Shown here piece after piece: positions 9,183-15,467 of a DNA stretch of 30,314 nucleotides; the stretch's first letter is position 1; every line of letters begins with the position of its first letter. Source of the DNA: CAZOZP01 sp964584325. Its GTDB lineage: Bacteria; Bacteroidota; Ignavibacteria; Ignavibacteriales; Melioribacteraceae. The notes below the pieces were generated by a model. It did no database searches. It was not told the DNA's origin and saw only the letters and a program-made list of their open reading frames with translations. Position numbers and translations under genes: made by a program. The DNA is taken from the NCBI GenBank assembly GCA_964584325.1, contig CAZOZP010000047.1:1-30314 (forward strand). The letters run 5' to 3'.

Positions 9183-9287
9183 TCTTTTCTCCTAAATCCA
9201 TAATTATTCACACAAAATAAAACATATTATTATCACATCATAGAATAAAATTCTGAATATTTTGTTGCATTTTTGACTGTTTATCAT

Positions 9288-9296
9288 TAAGTTTTG
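9288..9296 (+). promoter_or_regulatory. Candidate -7 box of the tRNA promoter
   Basis: TAAGTTTTG is one base longer than TAnnTTTG and ends 13 bases before the mature tRNA, a suitable place for a -7 box. TTTG at 9261-9264 lies 23 bases upstream. The match is imperfect. Confidence 0.3.
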
Positions 9297-9309
9297 GCTC
9301 ATAAATTTT

Positions 9310-9383
9310 GGGCCCATAGCTCAGTCGGTTAGAGCATCTGACTCATAATCAGAGGGTCGGTGGTTCGATTCCATCTGGGCCCA
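9310..9383 (+). tRNA. tRNA with CAT anticodon (tRNA-Ile2 or elongator Met)
   Basis: A full 74-nt cloverleaf folds by hand: acceptor stem GGGCCCA/TGGGCCC with discriminator A, D-arm GCTCAGTCGGTTAGAGC, anticodon arm TCTGA-CTCATAA-TCAGA with anticodon CAT, variable loop GGGTC, and T-arm GGTGG-TTCGATT-CCATC. CCA is not encoded (CAA follows). A CAT anticodon in a CTCATAA loop fits either elongator tRNA-Met or the tRNA-Ile2 that is modified by TilS; the identity cannot be fixed from sequence alone, though it lacks initiator features. The 3' part (from 9337) is the attachment site of the integrated element and is repeated at 15468. Confidence 0.93.
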
Positions 9384-9492
9384 CAACAAACCCTTGAAGA
9401 ATAAACACTTCAGGGGTTTTTGCTTTATAGGGGGAAAGGTTGAAACCACTTAATCAATTAACGTAAATAAAGGGGATTTCTATTTTGCAGTG
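9337..9492 (+). repeat. Left attachment repeat (156-bp direct repeat, copy 1)
   Basis: Identical base for base to 15468-15623 by reading. It starts in the anticodon stem of the tRNA and runs 109 bases past its 3' end, including the tRNA terminator. Bases just outside differ (A versus T before; C versus T after), which sets the limits. This copy completes the functional tRNA. Confidence 0.93.
9390..9421 (+). terminator. tRNA terminator, carried inside the attachment repeat
   Basis: CCCTTGAAG and CTTCAGGGG pair with one G-T wobble around AATAAACA and are followed by TTTTT. It lies seven bases after the tRNA. Because it is inside the repeat, the tRNA keeps both its 3' end and its terminator after integration; the second copy lies at 15521-15552. 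Confidence 0.8.
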
Positions 9493-9509
9493 CGAAAAAT
9501 AGTGCGAAA
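9488..9509 (+). promoter_or_regulatory. Paired AGTGCGAAA motifs, left end (candidate integrase arm sites)
   Basis: Two copies of AGTGCGAAA (9489-9497 and 9501-9509) are spaced 12 bases apart at the inner edge of the left attachment repeat. The same 22-base arrangement stands at 15413-15434 just inside the right end. Further AGTGC copies lie at 9518-9522 and 9668-9672 (inverted), 9962-9970, 9977-9981 and 10064-10069. Repeated short motifs at both ends are typical of tyrosine-integrase arm or excisionase sites; that role is inferred. Confidence 0.5.
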
Positions 9510-9675
9510 AAATTTAGGCACTCTCCGCCTTATTTCCCTTTTGTTTACAATAGCTTGCAAAGTTTTCGTATAATTTTTACCGTTAAAAATATTCCTTTTT
9601 GCTTCCAATATTTGAATGAACGATTTTATTAAATATATAAATAAATAGCTATACTGGTCAAGTTTCCGCACTGTT

Positions 9676-9866
9676 TTAACTCTCTTCATATTTAATTGGG
9701 GTTAATTTGTCTTTTTCTTTATTATATTTGAGAATAAACTCAACAACTTCGGCGGTTCTAAAGTGGATTTGACGTTTAATACAGTATCTTTCCCGAATGT
9801 TTAACCCTTTAATTCTTTTTGTACTTATAACTTTACTTTTTCATTTGAACAGTTAGGACATTCCAT
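9676..9866 (-). pseudogene. Frameshifted zinc-ribbon regulator (NrdR/Ogr-like)
   Basis: From the ATG at 9866 the frame reads MECPNCSNEKVKL and stops. In another frame it continues, starting ISTKRIKGLNIRERYC and running through IKRQIHFRTAEVVEF to the stop at 9676. Adding one A to the run of five As near codon 10 joins them into about 63 residues. The joined protein has CPNC at the start, a central arginine-rich stretch and FRTAE, the plan of NrdR or Ogr/Delta-type zinc ribbons (CxxC...TR...RxxC...F.T.E); the second Cys pair has only one Cys (RYCIKR). Ogr/Delta proteins activate late genes in P2/P4 phages, which would suit the element. It may be a true pseudogene, a base-calling error in the A run, or a slippage-dependent gene. 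Confidence 0.5.
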
Positions 9867-10013
9867 ATTATCTATTCCCTTTTTATATTAAGACAAATTT
9901 AGACAATTAAAATTATTAAAGCTCGTTTTCGATAACTGGATAAAGGGGCTTCCGGTGCTACAGTGCGAAAATAAACAGTGCATTAAAAGCCTTTATTTCG
10001 CTTCTATTATGAT

Positions 10014-10053
10014 AAAAACTAAAGGCAATAACTTTATATCACCTTTGGTTTTT
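10014..10053 (-). terminator. Terminator hairpin at the end of the element operon
   Basis: AAAAACTAAAGG (10014-10025) and CCTTTGGTTTTT (10042-10053) pair over 12 bp with one G-T wobble around a 16-base loop. On the minus strand the stem ends in AGTTTTT, as a rho-independent terminator would, about 47 bases past the 93-aa gene's stop. The stem is A/T-rich, so strength is uncertain. Confidence 0.55.
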
Positions 10054-10099
10054 AATCGTTTGTAGTGCGTTTATGTTCGTTTTGAACCAATCCGCCTAA

Positions 10100-10381
10100 T
10101 CAATTAAGACTTACAGGAAGTTGGGGGATAGCCGGTTTACAATTTGGATTTTTGTTATTTACAAACGGTCTTAATTCTTTCGGTTCGCTTTTAACTGGTT
10201 TATGCTGTTCGGTAAGGTCAATATTATCCTTTCTTAAAGGACACTTATATTTACATTGTTTGCGGTCTTTACAGGTGGAACAAAATTTCATTATAGCACT
10301 TATGGGCTTTAATTTCTCTTTTCTGTCTGAAATACCGTTCAATCCGGGAATATGATCCGGGCTTATAAGTCTTTTTGCCAT
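10100..10381 (-). CDS. 93-aa Cys-rich protein of the element, unknown function
   Basis: A small basic protein. Four cysteines at 34, 37, 43 and 47 (CSTCKDRKQCKYKC) form a CxxC-x5-CxxxC cluster that could bind zinc; the rest is polar and probably disordered, rich in Lys and Pro. The start is well supported: AAGAGGTGAT lies a few bases before the ATG, the best ribosome site in the element. It is the last intact gene of the minus-strand row and is separated from the primase gene by the large inverted repeat. I do not recognise a family; small zinc-binding proteins in such elements are often transcription regulators, but this is only a guess. Confidence 0.65.
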   Translation of the reverse strand: MAKRLISPDHIPGLNGISDRKEKLKPISAIMKFCSTCKDRKQCKYKCPLRKDNIDLTEQHKPVKSEPKELRPFVNNKNPNCKPAIPQLPVSLN

Positions 10382-10426
10382 TTTATCACCTCTTAAATTA
10401 TTAGTAAATCCATTAAATTTTATAAT

Positions 10427-10543
10427 TTAGTGTATAAGTGTATGGTGTGTATAAAAAAATAGGGTTTTCCCTATAGGAAATTATTTTTTTTCCAAAATCG
10501 AAAAACCTTGATTTCTGATACACACCATACACTTATACACTAA
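10427..10543. repeat. Perfect 26-bp inverted repeat with GTGTAT iterons (candidate origin)
   Basis: Bases 10427-10452 and 10518-10543 are exact reverse complements (26 of 26) around a 65-base AT-rich spacer. Each arm contains three GTGTAT units (10430, 10438 and 10447 in the left arm), so six iterons face each other. The spacer holds a small perfect hairpin, ATAGGG-TTTT-CCCTAT (10459-10474). The right arm overlaps the stop codon of the primase gene (TAG, 10540-10542). Iterons and AT-rich DNA beside a P4-alpha-like replication gene suggest a replication origin; a long hairpin terminator or regulatory site is the alternative. Confidence 0.75.
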
Positions 10544-12768
10544 TTCCCCTCATTTTGAAAATTAAACTCGTTAATTCCTGTTATTTCCTGTCTCATTTCG
10601 CTTCTTACTGTGATATTTTTCCAATAATTATTGGTATTTGTTCGTATTTTATTAATTCCCAATGCCTGAAGCCTTTGAGTAAAGATTTTATTACTTATTA
10701 CCCTTTCCCTATTTCCTTCCTGATTTTGTTCAAATAATGAATATAATTCACTGCATTTCGTTTGTTTTCCTGATTTTTCGGGGTGTAGTTCGCAACATTC
10801 ATTTATAAAAGCCTTTACAATATCCTGTTCCTCAAAATATTTGTCGGTGGCTTCGTCAACTTTAACACAGTCTTTCAATCCTTCCTTCTTCCAAAGTAAA
10901 AAACCATTGACACACCAATTTAATATCCCTGATTTTTCGGCTTCTAATTCCTCCATTATTTCGGCTTTTGGTCTCCGCTTTGATTCCGGTATTTGCACTT
11001 CAAAGGGAATCAGTTTAACCCTCCGTTTAATTCCTTCATCTGTTCCGGTTATGGTTGGTTTGTGATTGCCGTAAATCCACAATTTAAATTCAGGTCGAAA
11101 CTCAAAATATTCCTGGTGTAAGTATCGGGCTGTTATTTTATCCCCTCCGGTAAGGTCTTTTATCAATTCTTCATTTAGGGATTTGCCTTCCCCTATTTCA
11201 CTACAGGAAACAAACCTACTCCCTTTTAACCTTGCTATATCATTCGGAATACCTTCGTTTCTCTTTTTCATTATTACACTGGCTGAAGCTTTCAGGCAAT
11301 AATCACCGAATACCATTTCTAAGGCTTCAATGAAAGTGCTTTTTCCGTTTTTGCCTGTTCCGTACATAAAGAAAAAACAATTCTCATCCGTGGAAGTTGT
11401 TAAGGAATAGCCTACGCACTTAGCAACATAACGAATTAAGTCAATATCTCCGTTAAATATAGTTTCAAGAAATTCAAACCATTTTATCGGGGGTTTTGCA
11501 TCTTCATCGTAATTCACATTGGATATTTTCGTTAAAAGGTCTCCCGGGCGGTGTTCCTCTTCAAACTCCAAAGTTTCAAGGTTTATTGTTCCGTTTGACA
11601 AATTGTATAAGTGCGGGTTATTGTCATAATCTGTTTCATTGGTGGCTATTCCCGGTAAACTTTCGGCTTCAGTTAAAACCGATCTTTTCCAATCGGGGGC
11701 ATCATAGCGATTTAATAAGCTGTAGAATTTCTTTCTCTCTTCAGGTGCTAACTTCGCATTTTCCACATAACTATTTATTGATAAAATTAGTTTTCTTAAT
11801 TTGTTGTAAACTTCCCCTTTTGAATCTATTTCCCAAAATTTTCCGTTAAATATCTTCCATTTTTTGGCTGTGTGGCAATACCTTAAATTGTCCTTATATT
11901 GCAGTTGAAACATTGAAGCAAATTCCCCTGGTGTTTCGGGGACTGTTTCTAATTTCCCCTTAGATTCTTTATGCCATTTCAAATAACCATTATCCACAGC
12001 CTTAACAATTTCTTTATCTTTTAAGGGTGGGGCGTTCTTTTCGTTCCACATTCTTAAGAATTGGGTCGTTACTTTTTTAGGTGTGTTTAACCCTATAAAA
12101 TGTCCGATTAACCTTATTAGATCGTTGTTCCGGCTCCCTTCATTGCTTCCATTTTCGATAATTAAATCAAGTTCCCCTTGGCGGTTTATTGATTCTTCTT
12201 TTGACTGGTTCTTTATGCTCCCGGGCTTTATAATTGTGATTTTATAGGGTTCGGATTGCCAATTAGTATAAAAACATTCATCTTTTGATAAATAAGTTCC
12301 AAAGGTTGGGCTTGTGGTTGGGTCAAGTTTAATATTAAATTTTGCTTCTAATTCTGCTAAACACTTTTTATAATTAGCTTCATATTGGTTTATATCTGTG
12401 ATCTTTTCAGATAATTTTATTCCGAATTTTAATCCATTATTTGAACAGCTCCGAAACAAGAAAAATATTCTCGGGTCTTGTTTTAATCTCATTGATAAAT
12501 TAGGAATATCCGAAACATTATCCGCATCAAAAAGAAACAGTTCGCTATATTCAAAGTGTTCTTTGTCTTTGTAACCGTTAAACTTATTAAAAAATAGCTG
12601 TGGAAGTTGTTTTTTAAGGTCTTTGTTTCCGGCTCTTATTTCGTTTATTGTACTGTTATAGTCTTTGCCGGATAAAATCCCGCTTTTAACTGATTCCCTA
12701 AGTTCCTTAAACTCTATTCCTGTTATTTCCCCGGGCTTTGATACATTCCCTAAATAGTAATATTCCAT
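10540..12768 (-). CDS. VirE_N-like primase fused to SF3 (D5/P4-type) helicase
   Basis: Replication protein of 742 residues. The N-terminal part (about 1-180) looks like the VirE_N/BT4734-type primase region, with FLFDADNV (79-85; Asp81 and Asp83 as metal ligands) and CSNNGLKFGIKL (108-119). Residues 200-265 resemble a PriCT-type linker (NNDLIRLIGHF...KDKEIVKAVDNGY). From 290 it is a D5_N plus superfamily-3 helicase: Walker A GTGKNGKST (470-478), Walker B ending SRFVSCSE (517-524), motif C LWIYGNHKP (563-571, Asn568) and an arginine pair at 582-583. A winged-helix-like C-terminus follows. Such proteins unwind and prime their own origin in P4-like satellites and plasmids. No ribosome site precedes the ATG; instead there is a potential pseudoknot. 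The stop codon lies inside the iteron inverted repeat. Confidence 0.88.
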   Translation of the reverse strand: MEYYYLGNVSKPGEITGIEFKELRESVKSGILSGKDYNSTINEIRAGNKDLKKQLPQLFFNKFNGYKDKEHFEYSELFLFDADNVSDIPNLSMRLKQDPRIFFLFRSCSNNGLKFGIKLSEKITDINQYEANYKKCLAELEAKFNIKLDPTTSPTFGTYLSKDECFYTNWQSEPYKITIIKPGSIKNQSKEESINRQGELDLIIENGSNEGSRNNDLIRLIGHFIGLNTPKKVTTQFLRMWNEKNAPPLKDKEIVKAVDNGYLKWHKESKGKLETVPETPGEFASMFQLQYKDNLRYCHTAKKWKIFNGKFWEIDSKGEVYNKLRKLILSINSYVENAKLAPEERKKFYSLLNRYDAPDWKRSVLTEAESLPGIATNETDYDNNPHLYNLSNGTINLETLEFEEEHRPGDLLTKISNVNYDEDAKPPIKWFEFLETIFNGDIDLIRYVAKCVGYSLTTSTDENCFFFMYGTGKNGKSTFIEALEMVFGDYCLKASASVIMKKRNEGIPNDIARLKGSRFVSCSEIGEGKSLNEELIKDLTGGDKITARYLHQEYFEFRPEFKLWIYGNHKPTITGTDEGIKRRVKLIPFEVQIPESKRRPKAEIMEELEAEKSGILNWCVNGFLLWKKEGLKDCVKVDEATDKYFEEQDIVKAFINECCELHPEKSGKQTKCSELYSLFEQNQEGNRERVISNKIFTQRLQALGINKIRTNTNNYWKNITVRSEMRQEITGINEFNFQNEGN

Positions 12769-12971
12769 TTTTGCACACTATAAAATGAAACCGGTGTCTT
12801 GATCCTAAGGAAGCGGGGACTAACCTTTCGTATCTTAACACCGGTAAAAATTTTGCTTTCCCCGCTTCAGTAATTAACCGCTTAAGGGTAAGCTTAAATC
12901 GTGCCTTTACCATTTTACCCTATGGAATAAGGGATTAAGGGTGGTAAAATTAAGCTTAATTTTACTTTTTG
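12769..12971 (-). promoter_or_regulatory. Structured leader upstream of the primase-helicase gene
   Basis: Two inverted repeats interleave here: GAAGCGGGGA/TCCCCGCTTC (12810-12819 with 12859-12868, 10 bp) and ACCGGTGT/ACACCGGT (12790-12797 with 12838-12845, 8 bp). On the minus-strand transcript this order permits an H-type pseudoknot ending about 20 bases before the primase ATG. Upstream lies a perfect 22-bp palindrome (12944-12965), whose core TAAGCTTAA recurs at 12889-12897. It could control primase expression or be part of an origin. A 68-codon open frame (12707-12913) crosses it but overlaps the primase start and looks accidental. Confidence 0.5.
12944..12965. repeat. Perfect 22-bp palindrome
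   Basis: The sequence centred on AAGCTT with arms GTAAAATTAAG/CTTAATTTTAC reads the same on both strands. It lies 7 bases after the stop of the 337-aa gene. It may be an operator or part of a terminator; on the plus strand a TTTTT follows, but no plus-strand gene precedes it. Confidence 0.7.
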
Positions 12972-13985
12972 TTAAAATATATTGTTAATTTTTTTTAGTT
13001 CCTCCCTACTGATTTTAAATTCTTCTATAAGTTGTCTAAAACGAACATAGGATATTCCTAAACTTGATTTGACACTATCTTTAATATTTCCGGTAACTGG
13101 TTTCTTTACTGTTTTAATAGCCTTTATAAATTCTTCTTTGTTTTTATACTTCCGTTTTCTTTCCGGGCTTTGTTTCTTTGGTTTTGGTTTCCCGTAATTA
13201 TCGGCATCCCTCCCGGATATTCCCCCCGCTGATTCTAATAATCTTAGGGCTTCTCTAATATTATTCCGGTTTAATTCTTTTAATTCTTTTATCATTGGGG
13301 CAAAAGTAGTATAATATTCTTTTACTGTATCAATGATAACTTTATTAAAAAGCTCCGCCTTGCTTAACTCGTTAAAATACCCGGTTACTTTAATTGTTAT
13401 TTCTCCGCCTCTCTCTGTAAAACCATTAAAGCGAATTATTTCGCTCGTTCCCTCGATAATTCTACTTAAACAAGGCATCGAACAAATACGGTCAAATACA
13501 CTAATTGCCGTGTTTAGAATTACAGCTTTATCGGTACTCTTTAATTCTATTGTCTCCGTTCCTATTATTCGCTCCGCCTCTTCTACAGCTGTGGTATCCC
13601 ATTTAGGTATAAAGGGAACATCTTTAATTTTTATTCCCTCTTCTAATCGTGATCCCATTTCCTCTAATATATCACGGAAATTTATTACCCACTCCCGGGC
13701 TTCCGATTGCCTATTGATAAACGGCTCTAATCCCTTTCCCTCGGCTTGATCCCGGCTCTCCATTAGCATTTTTTTTATATTATCGTGCTGACTTGCTAAA
13801 TTAACATTGATTTTGCCGTTGGATATGATAAAAGTACAATTCTGAAAATTGCCTTTAATTGTTGGCCCCTTCTCGGGTGCTGTTTGGCAATTCTCTAAGC
13901 TGTCTTTTTGTTTATTTATTTCTGCCTTGATAGTCTCAATATTCATTTGAGACTTGTTCACAGGAAAAGCCTGTCCTGGTGTCAT
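12972..13985 (-). CDS. 337-aa protein of the element, unknown function
   Basis: I do not recognise a family. The protein is hydrophilic with no signal peptide or membrane segment: an N-terminal polar part, a mixed alpha/beta middle (about 85-240, including FNGFTERGGEITIKVTGYF), a Lys/Arg/Pro-rich linker (KPKPKKQSPERKRKYKNK) and a C-terminal helical segment (YVRFRQLIEEFKISREEL) that could be a helix-turn-helix, suggesting DNA binding. The start is placed at the ATG at 13985, not at an upstream in-frame ATG (14108) that overlaps the preceding gene by 49 bases, because AAAAAGCGGGGA ends 4 bases before it, exactly as at the integrase start. The gene lies between the 70-aa gene and the primase, so a role in replication or its control is possible. 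Confidence 0.75.
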   Translation of the reverse strand: MTPGQAFPVNKSQMNIETIKAEINKQKDSLENCQTAPEKGPTIKGNFQNCTFIISNGKINVNLASQHDNIKKMLMESRDQAEGKGLEPFINRQSEAREWVINFRDILEEMGSRLEEGIKIKDVPFIPKWDTTAVEEAERIIGTETIELKSTDKAVILNTAISVFDRICSMPCLSRIIEGTSEIIRFNGFTERGGEITIKVTGYFNELSKAELFNKVIIDTVKEYYTTFAPMIKELKELNRNNIREALRLLESAGGISGRDADNYGKPKPKKQSPERKRKYKNKEEFIKAIKTVKKPVTGNIKDSVKSSLGISYVRFRQLIEEFKISREELKKINNIF

Positions 13986-14059
13986 ATTATCCCCGCTTTT
14001 TGTTATAATTAAATATACTGATTCTATTTTTGAAATTCTGTAAATATTATTTTGAGTTT

Positions 14060-14272
14060 TTATAAATACCTTTGTTTGTGTGTTGCTGTCCGGTAGCATT
14101 CGGGGCATAAAATAATTATTGTTTCCGCACTTCCGTTAAAATAAACCCTTACTCCCTGGCTTTCTCCGCAATAACAGTTTAATTCCTGTCTCTCGGTATC
14201 GTACCCGGGTTTTATTGAATAATCTTTTATTGCCTGGTTCAAGTCTTTACTGGTTTTAACATAATATTTCAT
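14060..14272 (-). CDS. 70-aa zinc-ribbon-like protein
   Basis: Small protein with cysteines at 33, 35, 56 and 59 (CYC and CPEC), a CxC...CxxC layout typical of a zinc ribbon, preceded by a short helical N-terminus (MKYYVKTSKDLNQAIKDY). Function unknown; a nucleic-acid-binding or regulatory role is the usual guess for such proteins. Its start, upstream region and first seven codons are repeated 68 bases upstream (14320-14351). It sits between the integrase gene and the 337-aa gene on the same strand. The upstream DNA is very AT-rich and lacks a good ribosome site. Confidence 0.65.
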   Translation of the reverse strand: MKYYVKTSKDLNQAIKDYSIKPGYDTERQELNCYCGESQGVRVYFNGSAETIIILCPECYRTATHKQRYL

Positions 14273-14351
14273 TTTATTTTATCTCTTTACTCTTTTTTTT
14301 ATATTGTATTATAATGTAAGGTTTTAACATAATATTTCATTTTATTTTATC
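14252..14351. repeat. 32-bp direct repeat duplicating the start of the 70-aa gene
   Basis: Bases 14252-14283 and 14320-14351 are identical, offset by 68 bases. Each holds the start codon, leader and first seven codons (MKYYVKT) of the 70-aa gene. In the upstream copy the frame continues as MKYYVKTLHYNTI and stops (14299-14340), leaving a 13-codon leader-like ORF 13 bases after the integrase stop. Confidence 0.85.
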
Positions 14352-14353
14352 CC

Positions 14354-15364
14354 TTATAAGTTTATTTTTGATACTGCTTTAATTAGATCCTCCGTTGTGT
14401 GGTGGCTGTAAACTTGCTCCGTTATCGCTGTGGAAGAATGCCCCAATATCCGGCTGGTGTGAAATACAGATAATCCACAGCGTAATAAATAACTTGCCCC
14501 CGAATGCCTCAGACTGTGGAAATGAAGCCGATTATTTAATTGCTGGTGTTTGATATGCTTTTTGAAGTTTTTGCTCACATAATCCCCTTTAAGTTGTTCC
14601 CCGGTGGCTGTGGAAAATACCCAAACACTTTTATTTAATTTGTATTGGTTTATGATAACTTCTTTTATTTCGGGTAAAATCGGAATTATTCGGCTCTTCC
14701 CTGATTTCGTTCTAAAATCTTTCCCGATTTCAATAGTTCCTTTTTGTAGGTTGATATGTTCAAATTTTAAGGAAACAATTTCTTTTAACCTACAGCCTGA
14801 ATAAAAAGCATAAACAAAAAGGGGTTTTAATATTTCAGATTCGGATATATGCACTAAAAAATTATTAAACTGCTCTTCCGTGAAATATTCCGGCTCTGTT
14901 TTATCGGTTTTAACCCTCTTTAATTTCTCCATTGGATTTATACCGATAATCTCAATTTCCACTAAATACTTAAAAAAAGTGCTTAAATATCTTTGTGCCT
15001 TTGCTCCCGTATGTTTACTAACCATAATTCTGCGGTCTATATATCCCGATATTCTTTCTTTGTTTATTTCGTGAATATTTGTATCTGCTCCGGTGTAACC
15101 GATAAACTGTTTAAATTCGGATTTTAGATCGGCTATTGTTTTCGGCTGTAGACGGGTTTCACAGTGGATTAAATACCGCCTGATTGAGTTGCTGACCGAT
15201 TGTCCGTTTTGCTTCCCGGGTGCTTTCTTTTCCGGTATAATAAAACTTCTTAGAAACTCATTTGCTTCTTTTTTGCTGGCTGTCTTGGTTGATACTGATT
15301 TTCTTATTCCTTCCTGATAAAAGAATAAATAATAGATTCCTGTTTTGTGCTTTGATAAAAACAT
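14354..15364 (-). CDS. int: Tyrosine recombinase (phage-type integrase)
   Basis: Integrase of 336 residues that inserts and excises the element at the tRNA. It has an N-terminal arm-binding-like part (YYLFFYQEGIRKSVSTKT), a SAM-like core-binding domain (about 55-150) and a catalytic domain (155-336). Catalytic residues seen are Arg192 (in CRLKEIVSL), a probable Lys223 in the beta-hairpin, His283 and Arg286 (HSLRH), His309 (LGHSS) and the nucleophile Tyr319 (EQVYSHH). The set is complete, so the enzyme is probably active. The gene lies next to the right attachment repeat and points into the element. AAAAAGCGGGGA ends 4 bases before its ATG, shared with the 337-aa gene. Confidence 0.95.
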   Translation of the reverse strand: MFLSKHKTGIYYLFFYQEGIRKSVSTKTASKKEANEFLRSFIIPEKKAPGKQNGQSVSNSIRRYLIHCETRLQPKTIADLKSEFKQFIGYTGADTNIHEINKERISGYIDRRIMVSKHTGAKAQRYLSTFFKYLVEIEIIGINPMEKLKRVKTDKTEPEYFTEEQFNNFLVHISESEILKPLFVYAFYSGCRLKEIVSLKFEHINLQKGTIEIGKDFRTKSGKSRIIPILPEIKEVIINQYKLNKSVWVFSTATGEQLKGDYVSKNFKKHIKHQQLNNRLHFHSLRHSGASYLLRCGLSVFHTSRILGHSSTAITEQVYSHHTTEDLIKAVSKINL

Positions 15365-15412
15365 TGTTTCCCCGCTTTTTATCCTGGGAGCAAAACGGGG
15401 AATATCTTTAAA

Positions 15413-15434
15413 CAGTGCGAAAAATAGTGCGAAA
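15413..15434 (+). promoter_or_regulatory. Paired AGTGCGAAA motifs, right end
   Basis: AGTGCGAAA occurs at 15414-15422 and 15426-15434, with the same 12-base spacing and the same flanking bases (22 of 22 identical) as the left-end pair at 9488-9509. It lies between the integrase start and the right attachment repeat. Candidate integrase arm or excision sites. Confidence 0.5.
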
Positions 15435-15467
15435 TAAAGGTTAAGTTATTGTTTATTAACGGCTTTT

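Larger units (their letters stand above)
9493..10099. other. Left non-coding part of the element
   Basis: About 600 bases without an intact recognisable gene. It contains scattered AGTGC motifs (candidate recombination sites), the frameshifted zinc-ribbon pseudogene at 9676-9866, and the terminator hairpin at 10014-10053. A 69-codon open frame at 9480-9689 overlaps the attachment repeat and has no ribosome site or recognisable product, so it is not annotated. Confidence 0.5.

Noticed and set aside
9480..9689. 69-codon minus-strand open frame at the left end of the element
   Set aside because: It runs into the attachment repeat, overlaps the zinc-ribbon pseudogene, and shows no ribosome site or known motif.
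12707..12913. 68-codon minus-strand open frame before the primase
   Set aside because: It overlaps the primase start by about 60 bases and crosses the paired inverted repeats; its basic composition shows no motif. It remains a weak possibility.
13333..13749. 138-codon plus-strand open frame
   Set aside because: Antisense shadow of the 337-aa gene in a row of same-strand genes.
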